Shown: positions 37,041 to 45,589, counted from the first letter of the stretch. The stretch is DNA of 64,000 nucleotides from an uncultured Poribacteria bacterium (GCA_958296125.1 OY282444.1:2165940-2229939), one strand, 5' to 3'. Notes: a model not told the origin generated them from the sequence alone. A program made the numbers and translations.

Positions 37041-37066
37041 GGTTCATGTAACATGAACCAACTTTT
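37039..37066. terminator. Second, bidirectional terminator hairpin
   Basis: TTGGTTCATG and CATGAACCAA pair perfectly around TAA (37039-37061), with T-runs on both sides (TTTTT before on the other strand's A-side, CTTTTT after). It lies between convergent genes. Confidence 0.75.
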
Positions 37067-37148
37067 TGAAGGCGAGCTCGGATTTATTCTACCTAAACTT
37101 AGCTTCATCTAACCGCTAAAGATTTCTCTAATCCTGTATTGCTGTGAC

Positions 37149-38489
37149 TTAGAGTTGTTGGAAGGCATTCCGCACTTCGGACACCAATCTGTCGATATGT
37201 GCCTCCGTCATGGGGAGCGATACATTTCCACCGCTTGTCCAATAAATCCCGTGGTTCAGGAGCCAGAAAAAGAGATAATCCTGCAATAGCTTGTCATCTT
37301 GTGCGGCTTCGCGATAGTTTCGTGGAGCACGGGGCAAAAAGTGCACGCGGAAAAGCGAGCCGACGACAGTGACCTGAGCCTCAACCCCTACCTCGGCAAA
37401 CACAGATTCCAATCCTGCTCCCAATCGTTGCGCCAGCACACCGATTTTTTCGTATGCCGCCGGTGTCATTGTTTGGAGTGTAACGAGTCCGGCGACCATA
37501 GCGATGGGGTTCGCGTTGTAAGTTCCTGATTGGGGAATCTTCGCCCCAGAGGTGGGATCGTACAGTCCCATCACATCAGCGTGTCCACCGAAGGCAGCCC
37601 CCGGCGTTCCGCCTGCGATGACTTTTGCCATGCACGTTAAGTCGGGTCTCACGTCGTAGAGTTCTTGTGCACCGCCGCAGGAGGCTCTAAAACTGATGAT
37701 TTCATCAAAAATGAGCAGGGCATCTGCCTGCGTTGTAAATTCTCTCAGGCGGGTCAGGAAGCCATCGACTGGGAGGCAGGTGCCCGCACCTGTTGCCAGC
37801 GGATCTACGATGACAGCAGCCAGATCGTCCGCATTCTCATTGATAATTTCTGCACAAGCATCCGCGTCGTTAAACGGCAGCACCAGCACCTCTTCGAGAA
37901 CAGCCGGTGAAAGCCCTGCTGTAGAGGGAATTGACCGAGGACGGTCAGCGGGCCCCAAGTCTGGTCCCAGCGGCGGAACGTAGCTAACCAGCGCGTATTC
38001 ACCTACACCGTGGTATGCCCCCTCAAATCTAGCAATTTTACGTTTGCCGGTGAAAGCTCTAGCCACTCTCAGTGTGTTCAACACCGCCTCAGTGCCTGAG
38101 CTACAGAAGCGAATCTGTTCTAGGGAGGGCACTCGCTCCCGCAGCAGTTCTGCCATTTCGACCTCAAGGGCTGTTGGTCGAGAGAACGCTGTTCCTTTAG
38201 CCACACGGTCTTGAAGTGCTTCCACAATCGCAGGGTGAGCGTGGCCCAGAATCAAGGCTGTGTTGTTGTTGACAAAGTCTAACAAACGATGACCATCTAA
38301 GTCGTAAAAATAGACACCTTCACCGCGCTCTACATAAATCGGAAAGGGATGCATATACGCGCCAGTACGGGTATTCCCCCCCGGCAACGATTCCTGTGCC
38401 CGATCGAACATCTCCCGCGAGCGTGGATTGTTAGCCACATATTCCATGACCAAGCTATCCAGCGAATTTTGTAACGCTTGCTTATCCAT
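37149..38489 (-). CDS. Class III aminotransferase, glutamate-1-semialdehyde aminomutase-like
   Basis: This 446-aa PLP enzyme shows the class III pattern: LPGGNTRTGAYMHPFPIY and LDFVNNNTALILGHAHP at the N-terminus, RFCSSGTEAVLNTLRVAR, LIFDEIISFR and the PLP Lys in CMAKVIAGGTPG near residue 270. It resembles HemL, but a leading position next to a VOC protein and the absence of other haem genes argue for a related transaminase or aminomutase. It is second in a two-gene operon with the VOC gene, 29 nt apart. Confidence 0.8.
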   Translation of the reverse strand: MDKQALQNSLDSLVMEYVANNPRSREMFDRAQESLPGGNTRTGAYMHPFPIYVERGEGVYFYDLDGHRLLDFVNNNTALILGHAHPAIVEALQDRVAKGTAFSRPTALEVEMAELLRERVPSLEQIRFCSSGTEAVLNTLRVARAFTGKRKIARFEGAYHGVGEYALVSYVPPLGPDLGPADRPRSIPSTAGLSPAVLEEVLVLPFNDADACAEIINENADDLAAVIVDPLATGAGTCLPVDGFLTRLREFTTQADALLIFDEIISFRASCGGAQELYDVRPDLTCMAKVIAGGTPGAAFGGHADVMGLYDPTSGAKIPQSGTYNANPIAMVAGLVTLQTMTPAAYEKIGVLAQRLGAGLESVFAEVGVEAQVTVVGSLFRVHFLPRAPRNYREAAQDDKLLQDYLFFWLLNHGIYWTSGGNVSLPMTEAHIDRLVSEVRNAFQQL

Positions 38490-38518
38490 ATTACTCCCCT
38501 ATTTTCTGCTGATTGTTG

Positions 38519-38968
38519 TTACGACTTCGTCGGTTGAAAAAGCTCCATCGTGATGCCATCCGGATCCGTCATATAAACCGCCCAAGCACCTTTATTCGCT
38601 CCTGCCCTAATCTCGACGGGCGGTGAGCGGAACTTCACACCTGCGGCGCACAATTCCTCATACGCTGCCGACAAGTCATCAACTAGAAACGCGATGTGTG
38701 AACTGCCCACATTTTTGGTCCGGACATCGGCGGAGACACCACGCGGGACGACGTACTCAATTAACTCGATAGCGTGGGTGGAACCGGGAACACTCAACAT
38801 TGCCATCTTCGCGACGCTATCGGGATAGCCCACAATATCGCGAAAGTATTGGTCGCGGTTCTCGCGCTGCCAAATTACCTCGCAACCGAGCAATCCAACA
38901 TAGAACTCAAGCGAGCGTTCGAGGTTAGAAACAGTGTAACTGGTGTGGTGCGCGCCGGTAATTTTCAT
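38519..38968 (-). CDS. VOC/glyoxalase family protein
   Basis: This 149-aa protein has two beta-alpha-beta-beta-beta modules of the vicinal oxygen chelate fold. His in GAHHTSYTVSNLERSLEFY is an N-terminal metal ligand, HAIELIEY and SHIAFLVDDL follow, and Glu lies in DPDGITMELFQ near the C-terminus. GAGGAG precedes the ATG. The family includes glyoxalases, epimerases and dioxygenases; the role here is unknown. It is first in the operon. Confidence 0.85.
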   Translation of the reverse strand: MKITGAHHTSYTVSNLERSLEFYVGLLGCEVIWQRENRDQYFRDIVGYPDSVAKMAMLSVPGSTHAIELIEYVVPRGVSADVRTKNVGSSHIAFLVDDLSAAYEELCAAGVKFRSPPVEIRAGANKGAWAVYMTDPDGITMELFQPTKS

Positions 38969-39025
38969 GCCGTCTCCTCAAGGTTGTATGTTATTGGATA
39001 ACTGATGTTTTCACTATCTCCGGGC

Positions 39026-39054
39026 ATTTTACCAAAAATTCGACATGCTGTCAA
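39026..39054 (-). promoter_or_regulatory. Sigma70-type promoter of the VOC-aminotransferase operon
   Basis: On the minus strand, TTGACA (39054-39049), 17-nt spacer and TAAAAT (39031-39026). Both boxes are close to consensus. It is about 55 nt upstream of the VOC ATG. Confidence 0.78.
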
Positions 39055-39086
39055 TTAAGAATGTTGTTTCAGTCCCCTATAAATCG

Positions 39087-39226
39087 TGCTATAATTTTCA
39101 AGTCACAGTATGGATGACTACCTGTGCGCCCTCCTGCAAGGAAAAATGTCAACGACCGTGAAACAATGGTTGAAGAGCAAATTCGGGGAAAGCTTGCCGC
39201 AATGCTGCTGGGTTAAATGCCAATAG
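39087..39226 (+). other. Extended -10 promoter and 38-codon Cys-rich mini-ORF
   Basis: TGCTATAAT at 39087-39095 is an extended -10. An ATG follows at 39110 and opens a 38-codon frame to TAG at 39226, with five Cys (CCWVKC at the end). There is no SD, and the start would be only a few nucleotides from the transcript end, so it would be near-leaderless. It may equally be a noncoding transcript. The rest of the gap to 39380 holds repeat words. Confidence 0.3.
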
Positions 39227-39257
39227 TAGTAACCTTTGGTGCGAGCTGGTGAGGATA

Positions 39258-39292
39258 ATGAACCAATGACCATTTACGCATCACGTTTCACT
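39258..39292. repeat. Heptad-period intergenic repeat
   Basis: It holds AATGAACCAATGACC followed by TTACGCA, TCACGTT, TCACTCT in a 7-nt register, the same two word families seen at 26560-26618. Confidence 0.5.
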
Positions 39293-39380
39293 CTAACGAA
39301 TGGTGGCTGTTAATCCTTAGCCCCTAAATTCCGTCTCAGTATATACACAGAGGTAAACGCAAAAGATAAGGGGGAATTCA

Positions 39381-40625
39381 ATGCAAATCATACAAAGCTT
39401 GCTCATTGGGTTGGCTGCCCTGAGACGGAATAAACTCAGGTCCCTGCTGACGATGCTCGGTATCATCATCGGCATTTCTGCGGTTGTCGGCATGGTTTCA
39501 ATTGGTGATGGGGCAAAGTTTTTAGTCTTAGCGGAATTTGAACGGATGGGTGGATCGGATTTAATCATTTGTTTCCGACCGAGATGGATCCAAAGGGAGG
39601 ATGGCACCTGGATCCGGAACAAAGCCCCAGTGTATCTCGAATACGAAGACGTGGATGCAATTACAACTTCCTGCCCTTCGGTGAGAAGCATTACGGCAGA
39701 GATTGATACGATGGCGCGGCCTATATCCTACAAAGGAGAAACGAAGCATTTCCGCTTTGAAGGTGTTACGCCGCTTTATTCAGAGGTGCACAACTGGCAT
39801 GTGCAATCCGGGCGTTTTATCCAACAGGATGATTTGACTCGGAACGAGTCGGTATGCGTGATTGGGGCGCAAGTCCAGAAGGATTTATTCGGCAAAACGC
39901 ATCCCATCGGTCAAGAATTGAAGATTGGCAGGCAACGATTCACCGTCATCGGGGTGATGCAGGAAAAAGGGGACAAAATGGCGACCGAGGGTTGGGATAA
40001 AAAGTTGATAATCCCGTTTACAACAATGTGGACCCGTTTCATCGGCAATCAGAAGCGGGGATTTGAATTGTGGATGAAAGCGGAGAATTTTGAAAAAGTG
40101 GATCAGGCACTAGCGGAAGTGATGATTACTCTGCGTCGCCGACACGGTTCTGAAGAGCACTTCCAATTTTACACCGCAAAGGCGGTCTTGGAGGATGTTG
40201 GAAAAGTCAGCCAGGTCCTCAAGATTCTGCTCGGCGGTGTTGCAAGTATCTCATTATTGGTCGGCGGCATCGGTATCATGAATATCATGCTAGTTTCCGT
40301 GACGGAACGCACGCGGGAGATCGGACTGCGTAAAGCAGTTGGCGCACGACGACGCGATATTCTGCAGCAGTTTCTGATCGAATCGGTTGTTCTGAGCGTC
40401 TCTGGAGGGTTGATTGGAATTCTCATTAGCGGGTTCATTACTTTTGTGGTCGCATGGGGAGTCACAACGTTTCTTATCAAAGAGACAGAATGGCCCGCAG
40501 TTGTATCATTATGGGCGGCGATGATTGCTTTCGGCTCTTCCGCTCTTATTGGTATGGTATTTGGCATTCTTCCTGCGTATAAGGCGGCACGGCTGACACC
40601 AACAGAGGCTTTGCGGCATGAGTAG
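39381..40625 (+). CDS. MacB/FtsX-type ABC transporter permease
   Basis: This 414-aa membrane protein has an N-terminal transmembrane helix (LLTMLGIIIGISAVVGMVSI), a large periplasmic MacB_PCD domain (residues 50-240) and three C-terminal helices of the FtsX domain with the signature MNIMLVSVTERTREIGLRKA. Members move lipoproteins, peptides or antibiotics, or act in mechanotransmission. GGGGG precedes the ATG. The matching ATPase and periplasmic adaptor genes are not adjacent, so it is an orphan here. Confidence 0.9.
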   Translation: MQIIQSLLIGLAALRRNKLRSLLTMLGIIIGISAVVGMVSIGDGAKFLVLAEFERMGGSDLIICFRPRWIQREDGTWIRNKAPVYLEYEDVDAITTSCPSVRSITAEIDTMARPISYKGETKHFRFEGVTPLYSEVHNWHVQSGRFIQQDDLTRNESVCVIGAQVQKDLFGKTHPIGQELKIGRQRFTVIGVMQEKGDKMATEGWDKKLIIPFTTMWTRFIGNQKRGFELWMKAENFEKVDQALAEVMITLRRRHGSEEHFQFYTAKAVLEDVGKVSQVLKILLGGVASISLLVGGIGIMNIMLVSVTERTREIGLRKAVGARRRDILQQFLIESVVLSVSGGLIGILISGFITFVVAWGVTTFLIKETEWPAVVSLWAAMIAFGSSALIGMVFGILPAYKAARLTPTEALRHE

Positions 40626-40709
40626 AGGTGGGATTGAACGGAATCCGCCAGATAGGTGGAGGTCAATTAATAGAAATTAGATAATGAAAGTATGAAAGGA
40701 GGAAGGGAT

Positions 40710-41804
40710 GTGATCAAATTATACGGCGAGGAATACCATCGGCTACAACTGCTTCGGCACGTCGGAGACATTTCCCAGATTGCCGGTGTGAAGCAATATG
40801 AATTAGCGAGCGGACCTGAGAAGGGGGTAGCTGGCGTTGATTTTCGGACGGGCTCCGGGTTAAATTTTACCGTCCTACCCGACCGTGGATTGGACATCTC
40901 TTATGCAGAATACAACGGCATTCCATTGTGCTGGCGTTCGAGCACCGGCGATGTTGCACCGACCTATTATGAGCCGGAAGGAAATGGCTGGCTGCGCGGA
41001 TTCTTTGGTGGGTTGCTAACCACCTGTGGCATGACGTACCTTGGGGAACCGGACACCGATGACGGAGAGCCGCTTGGCTTGCACGGCCGTGTCTCTTATA
41101 TCCCCGCCCGGAATGTGTGGATCGATAGCCGCTGGGAGGGAGATCGGTATATCATGTGGGCTCAAGGTAAGGTGACGGAGACAACAGTCTCGGGCGAAAA
41201 CCTCTGTCGAACCCGGCGCGTTTGGACGGAACTCGGTGCAACGAAACTCCGTATTGAAGATATTGTTGAAAATCTTGGCTATCAGGATACGCCGCACATG
41301 TACCTATTCCATATCAACCCCGGATTTCCAATTGTCGCTGAAGGTTCCGAGTTGATTGCTCCTTCGACGCAAGTAAGCCCAATGGATGAGCACTCGGCGG
41401 GAAAGTTGAGCGACCATGCGCGGTGTGAAGCCCCTACCGTCGATTTTCATGAGGAGGTGTATTACCATGAGATGGAAGCGGACGAGGATAACCATATCTA
41501 TGTTGCTCTGGTCAATCGGTCGTTCGACGATGGACAGGGGTTGGGACTGTACGTGAGATACCACAAAACGCAGCTTCCCCAATTCGTTCAGTGGAAGATG
41601 AATGGTGAAGGTTTCTATGTCATTGGCTTGGAACCGGCGAACTGCTGGGTTGATGGCCGGTCGAAAGAGAGAGAACGAGGGACGCTGGAATTTCTCGAAC
41701 CGGGTGGACGTAGACATTATGAAGTTGAAATCGGTGTTCTGACTTCTAACGCAGCGATCGAGAGGCTAGCAGAAAAGATTGAAGCGACAAAGCGGAATAG
41801 CTGA
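40710..41804 (+). CDS. DUF4432 family (aldose epimerase-like) protein
   Basis: This 364-aa beta-rich protein has the family motifs AGVDFRTGSGLNFTVLPDRG and FFGGLLTTCGMTYLG, LHGRVSYIPA and a C-terminal FYVIGLEPANCW. DUF4432 resembles galactose mutarotase-type beta-sandwich enzymes, so sugar binding is likely, but the reaction is unknown. The GTG start at 40710 has AAAGGAGG 7 nt upstream; the ATG at 40692 overlaps that SD and is less likely. The gene fits the sugar-acid theme of the 24-27 kb region. Confidence 0.85.
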   Translation: MIKLYGEEYHRLQLLRHVGDISQIAGVKQYELASGPEKGVAGVDFRTGSGLNFTVLPDRGLDISYAEYNGIPLCWRSSTGDVAPTYYEPEGNGWLRGFFGGLLTTCGMTYLGEPDTDDGEPLGLHGRVSYIPARNVWIDSRWEGDRYIMWAQGKVTETTVSGENLCRTRRVWTELGATKLRIEDIVENLGYQDTPHMYLFHINPGFPIVAEGSELIAPSTQVSPMDEHSAGKLSDHARCEAPTVDFHEEVYYHEMEADEDNHIYVALVNRSFDDGQGLGLYVRYHKTQLPQFVQWKMNGEGFYVIGLEPANCWVDGRSKERERGTLEFLEPGGRRHYEVEIGVLTSNAAIERLAEKIEATKRNS

Positions 41805-41965
41805 TCTGGATTGACTGAAACCCCCTAAAGGGTGGGGATGTGCAAGATTAGGGTCATTTAATTCTTCGATCCGTGCTGTGACCAGGGGCGGGCTGGAACG
41901 GACTACCCGCCAAAATCGGTCAAAGCACGGAAAACTCAATAGCCCTATCGCACGATTGTTGGGCA

Positions 41966-41995
41966 TTGCTTAACAATCGCAAAATATGGTATACT
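41966..41995 (+). promoter_or_regulatory. Promoter of the 614-aa exported protein gene
   Basis: TTGCTT at 41966-41971, 18-nt spacer, TATACT at 41990-41995, about 100 nt upstream of the ATG. Confidence 0.6.
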
Positions 41996-42097
41996 TGTTT
42001 TAGATTTCGTGGGAGAATGTCACCACCGGCGCTCGTCGGTGCCTCCCACAACCTAGTGACATAGGATATGAGATCCGGAAAAAGGAGAAAATAACTT

Positions 42098-43942
42098 ATG
42101 AGAATGCTCTGTGTTTTTACTGCCGTAACCCTAATCTTGCTGACCTGCATCATGGTACCGAGTCGCAGCGGCAAAGCAATGGCAGCGACTTCCGATATCG
42201 CTCCCGATAGCGTCTTGAATGTCATCCCCCAAGACACTGTTGGGGTGATTTACATGCCAAGCTTACTTGGCCTCAATGACGAAATTAATACACTCCTTTC
42301 AGAAATGATTCCTTCAGACCCACCGCAAGAACTGCCCGCTAAGGTGTTGGCGAACGCTTTTGGTGCGGGTTTTGAGACGCTGGCGGAATTGGAAGAACTG
42401 GGTTTGGACCTGCGGAAAAACTTTGCGGTGTTTCTCTCCGGTGTGAATCCACCGATGCTCTCCGCTGCTGTTCACGTTAAAGATGCACAAAGCGTTAAAC
42501 AGCTAATCGAAATGGAAGCGGAAGGCAGTAGTTCAGTTACCCATAACGGTGTGACATATTACACCACAGGTGAGGAAGGGGCGTTCGTTCTGATGGACGA
42601 TGTGATGGTCTATTCGGGTTCAGCGGAGATCTGCGAAAAAGTCATTGATACCCAGAAGAAGGCGATGCCATCGATTGCCGCCAATACCGATTTTCAATCG
42701 CTCAGGCTCGATACGACATCTGGCGTAAATGATCTGGTTGTTTACTTTGCAATGGATTCTATTGTGCAAGCCCTCCGTCCCTTGCTGACTGAAAAAGCGG
42801 AAGGGTTAAAAGCGGAAATGGAGGCAAGTGCAGAAGTGGATCCAGAACTCAACGTCGGTTTAGGGTCTGCCAAGCATCTGATTGACAGCGGTATACGGCT
42901 GCTGGATCAGTCAAAAACCTTGAGCCTTACTGTGCAACTCAACGGCAGCGACCTGCAGATTTCTCCATTCCTCAAATTTAAGCGGGATAGCGAAATCCAA
43001 ACCTATTTTCGCCAAATGCCGAGAGAACTGACACACCTCAAATACCTGCCTCCAAATGCGTTTCTCAACGGCGAAATGCAATTTCAGAAGGAGATGTTCA
43101 TTGGTTTGACACACACAATGATGAAGTTATTTATCCCTTCGGATCCGAACGCAGATACAGAGGAGGTCGAAAAAACCTTCGAGGCACTTACTGAAGCCAC
43201 GACAAATTTCTACGAAGGTTTGGGAAATGAGGTCGCTGTTTCCGTCAATTTCAGCGGAAGCCTGATGCCCGACTTATTATACATCTACGATGTGACGGAC
43301 GAAAAGCAGGTTAAAGCGTCCATGGAGAAAGATTTCATCTCATATTTGGGAACCTCGATGGCATTGGTTGAAGCGATGGGAGCGGGTCAGGAATTCATTG
43401 ACATGTACGCGGATGTCTCAGCAGGCCGCCCTGAGATATACAATGGCGTGGTGATTAAAAATTATATTCTGCCAAATATCACCGATCTTTTCGCTGGACT
43501 TCCGTCCGGAATGGAAGGCTTTGCTCCAGAACAGTGGAATATCTACTATGTCATCAATGGTGGCAAACTGCTCTACGGAATGGCGGCTAATGCCCGGCCG
43601 GTCAAAGATGCCCTGGATCGAATGGCGGGGACGGGGGTAGGCTTTGATCGCGGGGTAGGTTACGCCAAACTGACCGGTGCCTTGACTCTAAAAAACAACA
43701 TGCTCTTTGCTATTTCACCCATCACAGCGGTCAAGAGTCTCGTACAGACTTTTGCTCAAATGGATCCGAACGTCGGCATGATCCAGATGCTTTTGGTGAA
43801 CATTCCCGAAACTTATGGCATCGGTATTGCCAGCCAAAATCGGGATGATGGGGTTGCAGGGGAGCTATTTGTCTCACTCAGTGATTTCAAGGAAATCATC
43901 ACTATGCTCATCGGTTGGCAGCAAATGGAGGCAATGCAGTGA
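42098..43942 (+). CDS. Exported hypothetical protein (DUF3352-like), 614 aa
   Basis: A signal peptide is clear: MRMLCVFTAVTLILLTCIMV with probable cleavage after AMA near residue 30. The mature protein begins with a repeated theme of the type VIPQDTVGVIYMPSLLGLND, FAVFLSG and VHVKDAQSVKQLIE, resembling DUF3352 proteins that read like substrate-bound or adhesin-like periplasmic proteins. No catalytic motif is visible and no C-terminal anchor. AAAGGAG precedes the ATG. It is convergent to the selenoprotein candidate, with a long hairpin between them. Confidence 0.7.
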   Translation: MRMLCVFTAVTLILLTCIMVPSRSGKAMAATSDIAPDSVLNVIPQDTVGVIYMPSLLGLNDEINTLLSEMIPSDPPQELPAKVLANAFGAGFETLAELEELGLDLRKNFAVFLSGVNPPMLSAAVHVKDAQSVKQLIEMEAEGSSSVTHNGVTYYTTGEEGAFVLMDDVMVYSGSAEICEKVIDTQKKAMPSIAANTDFQSLRLDTTSGVNDLVVYFAMDSIVQALRPLLTEKAEGLKAEMEASAEVDPELNVGLGSAKHLIDSGIRLLDQSKTLSLTVQLNGSDLQISPFLKFKRDSEIQTYFRQMPRELTHLKYLPPNAFLNGEMQFQKEMFIGLTHTMMKLFIPSDPNADTEEVEKTFEALTEATTNFYEGLGNEVAVSVNFSGSLMPDLLYIYDVTDEKQVKASMEKDFISYLGTSMALVEAMGAGQEFIDMYADVSAGRPEIYNGVVIKNYILPNITDLFAGLPSGMEGFAPEQWNIYYVINGGKLLYGMAANARPVKDALDRMAGTGVGFDRGVGYAKLTGALTLKNNMLFAISPITAVKSLVQTFAQMDPNVGMIQMLLVNIPETYGIGIASQNRDDGVAGELFVSLSDFKEIITMLIGWQQMEAMQ

Positions 43943-43972
43943 TGTTGTGAGGGCAGGAAGGAGGAAGTGAAA

Positions 43973-44018
43973 GAACGGAAGGTATTGGTCTCTCAATCCG
44001 AGACCAGACCTTCCGTTC
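43973..44018. terminator. Bidirectional hairpin between convergent genes
   Basis: An 11-bp outer stem (GAACGGAAGGT/ACCTTCCGTTC) and a 7-bp inner stem (TGGTCTC/GAGACCA) form a long hairpin just past the stops of both flanking genes. The T-run is weak, so termination is inferred from position and stem strength. Confidence 0.55.
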
Positions 44019-44040
44019 ACGCTTTAACTGTAGGAATGGA

Positions 44041-44424
44041 CTAATTTGTTGCGGTTTCTGCGCTGAAACCCGCCTTTTCGACAGCATCTGCCAGTTGGAG
44101 GGCGGTGGCTTTGCCTTTTTCCAGCTTAACGATGGCTTTACCATCGGCTTGAAGAACATCGGCACTAATCACGCCAGGAATGTTTGTAAGTGCGGTCCGC
44201 ACTTTGGCTACACAGCCACCTCACGTCATCCCATCAACGCTTAACGTGATTTGCTCGTGAGCCGCCGGAGCTGCTTCAGACATATCCGTGCTTGCAGTGG
44301 TATCGGCTTCTGTGGTTGCAGGTTGCGCCGTCTCAGCTGCCTTTTCCATCTTCTTCTCTGAAGCACAGCCAATAGCAAGCAGCATTGCGATGCAGCAGAT
44401 TAGTGTGAGTTTTAGTATACGCAT
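44041..44424 (-). CDS. Probable selenoprotein: lipoprotein with heavy-metal-associated (MerP/CopZ-like) domain, TGA read as Sec
   Basis: The frame from ATG 44424 (SD AAAGGAGGT, 9 nt away) to TAG at 44043-44041 gives 127 residues if the in-frame TGA at codon 68 (44223-44221) is read through. The N-terminus is a lipoprotein signal with lipobox LAIGC (Cys20). A Thr/Ala/Glu-rich linker follows, then an HMA domain from residue 58: SVDGMT-Sec-GGCVAKV, then IPGVISADV and ATALQLADAVEKAGF. HMA domains carry GMTCxxC; here the first Cys is TGA, giving UxxC. Similarity to the family continues unbroken after the TGA, and a hairpin with SECIS geometry follows. The alternative, a simple nonsense mutation, is possible but explains neither the exact Cys position nor the hairpin. 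Likely role: metal or redox binding at the cell surface. Confidence 0.75.
44188..44204 (-). promoter_or_regulatory. Candidate bacterial SECIS hairpin
   Basis: On the minus strand, AAGTGCG-GAC-CGCACTT is a perfect 7-bp stem with a 3-nt loop starting with G. The loop begins 23 nt after the TGA, within the 16-37 nt window known for bacterial SECIS elements. A small GGCT-GTGT-AGCC hairpin (44217-44206) lies between them. Confidence 0.65.
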
Positions 44425-44465
44425 TTGGATTACACCTCCTTTCAGGATTACAATCGAGTGCCCAT

Positions 44466-44657
44466 TCATTGTATGTGACAACACCGATTTTTTGACTGCT
44501 CCCAAGCATAAATACTTGGGATTCCTATGATAGACTGACCAGTTGCAGTCCGTTTAACGTCTCCGAGTGCCCCTCGGCGACGGTTACTCAACCCTGGTCT
44601 CCCCGCAAGCGGGCCTGGTTTCGGAACGGATCCATCCACTTCATTGTTTCGGACCAC
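44466..44657 (-). mobile_element. Solitary IS200/IS605-type right end (TnpB/omega-RNA tail remnant)
   Basis: On the minus strand, GGAATCCCAAGTATTTATGC is followed by TTGGGAGCAGTCAA: a short hairpin CCCAAG/CTTGGG flanked by GGAAT and GGGAG, then a TCAA cleavage-type tetranucleotide. This is the pattern of right ends of IS605/IS1341 elements, where the omega RNA scaffold ends. About 130 nt of structured sequence lies upstream; no tnpA or tnpB is present. A small open frame over it is probably the tail of tnpB or noncoding. It lies directly upstream of the selenoprotein gene. Confidence 0.5.
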
Positions 44658-44989
44658 CGCTTCAAGGGAGTATAAGACAATTATAACACATTTTTACTAT
44701 GGACGGAATAAAAAACTACACGGTTTGACCCAATGTTGTCCGTTCCGAGACCCCCGCGAACGGGCCTGTCCCGATGGAATCGGGGACAGGCAGGAAAACA
44801 TTGGGCTTGTGAGAATTTTTGTTAAATAGAATCTGACGTTCAGATTTTCAATAATGGCAATATTTAGCAAAAAGAGATTTCTACGATGAGGTCCTGACGT
44901 TCCCTCCGCTGCGTTACTGCCATTCAAGGCGTTAGAACGCCCTCAGATTTTGCGATAACAGGGAGGCCAAAGAACCTTATTGTATCAAT
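44658..44989. other. Intergenic region with hairpin and repeated GC motif
   Basis: No gene is seen. CCTGTCCCGAT/ATCGGGGACAGG forms a near-perfect hairpin (44765-44790). AGACCCCCGCGAACGGGCCTG-like sequence here (near 44750) also occurs as GTCTCCCCGCAAGCGGGCCTG near 44598, so the two sites share a repeat. The remaining sequence is AT-rich. Confidence 0.4.
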
Positions 44990-45589
44990 TCACCAACCCG
45001 GTGTATTCACACGCCGAACCCTACCATCCCGCCCTAGAAACAGAAGATACCCATTTTGACAGGCATACTCATGCAGTTGCTTTGTGATTTCGACATCCTT
45101 GCGACAGTATCTTGCAACCAGATCGACCCTGCCTGCTTTCCACCACCGCACAGACTGCAACCCATCCGCTGATTTGGAATCTCGTAACGTCTCCTTTGCA
45201 AGTGCATCAAGGCTGACACGAAATCCCAGTGCACGGTTGATGTGTTCCAACATATCGAAGGTTGGCAACCGCCACAGATTAACCGATGTATATGGACCGA
45301 GAACGAGGTAATCAAAAGCCTTGAGATTGAATCCAACGATGCAGTCTGCTTTTGTGAGTTGGCTTATCAGGGCATCAACATCGGGCTCTTGGAAGGTCGT
45401 GTATTGCTGATCGACGGTGCTGAACGTCACAGCGACTGCGAGTTTCAGCCGGTCAATATATGACCAACCTCCGACTTCCTGGGCTGCTTTTTGTGTTTCC
45501 AAATCAAAGTAGATTGTGTTTCTTCGCGCTTTGCTGGGTTTGCTATCCATAGTGTGCATATTATACCTGTAGATGACCCTCTCTGTCAT
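44990..45589 (-). CDS. RNase H-like 3'-5' exonuclease domain protein (DEDD, YprB-like)
   Basis: This 199-aa protein shows the exonuclease I motif IYFDLETQ (Asp and Glu), motif II IVGFNLKAFDYLVL (Asp), and motif III YCRKDVEITKQLHEY (Asp), in the order of DEDD nucleases. LSTFDMLEHI-like sequence (PTFDMLEHI) follows motif II. YprB-type domains of this size digest or repair nucleic acids. The start is uncertain: ATG at 45589, 45559 or 45550, none with a strong SD. Confidence 0.7.
   Translation of the reverse strand: MTERVIYRYNMHTMDSKPSKARRNTIYFDLETQKAAQEVGGWSYIDRLKLAVAVTFSTVDQQYTTFQEPDVDALISQLTKADCIVGFNLKAFDYLVLGPYTSVNLWRLPTFDMLEHINRALGFRVSLDALAKETLRDSKSADGLQSVRWWKAGRVDLVARYCRKDVEITKQLHEYACQNGYLLFLGRDGRVRRVNTPGW

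Noticed and set aside
44221-44223. Reassigned genetic code (TGA as an ordinary amino acid)
   Set aside because: Several genes in the window (lysC, fabF, soxA and others) end at TGA in the expected place.
44466-44657. A 63-codon minus-strand frame as a real gene
   Set aside because: It overlays the IS605-type end and its hairpin, has no ribosome-binding site, and reads as a tnpB tail or noncoding RNA.
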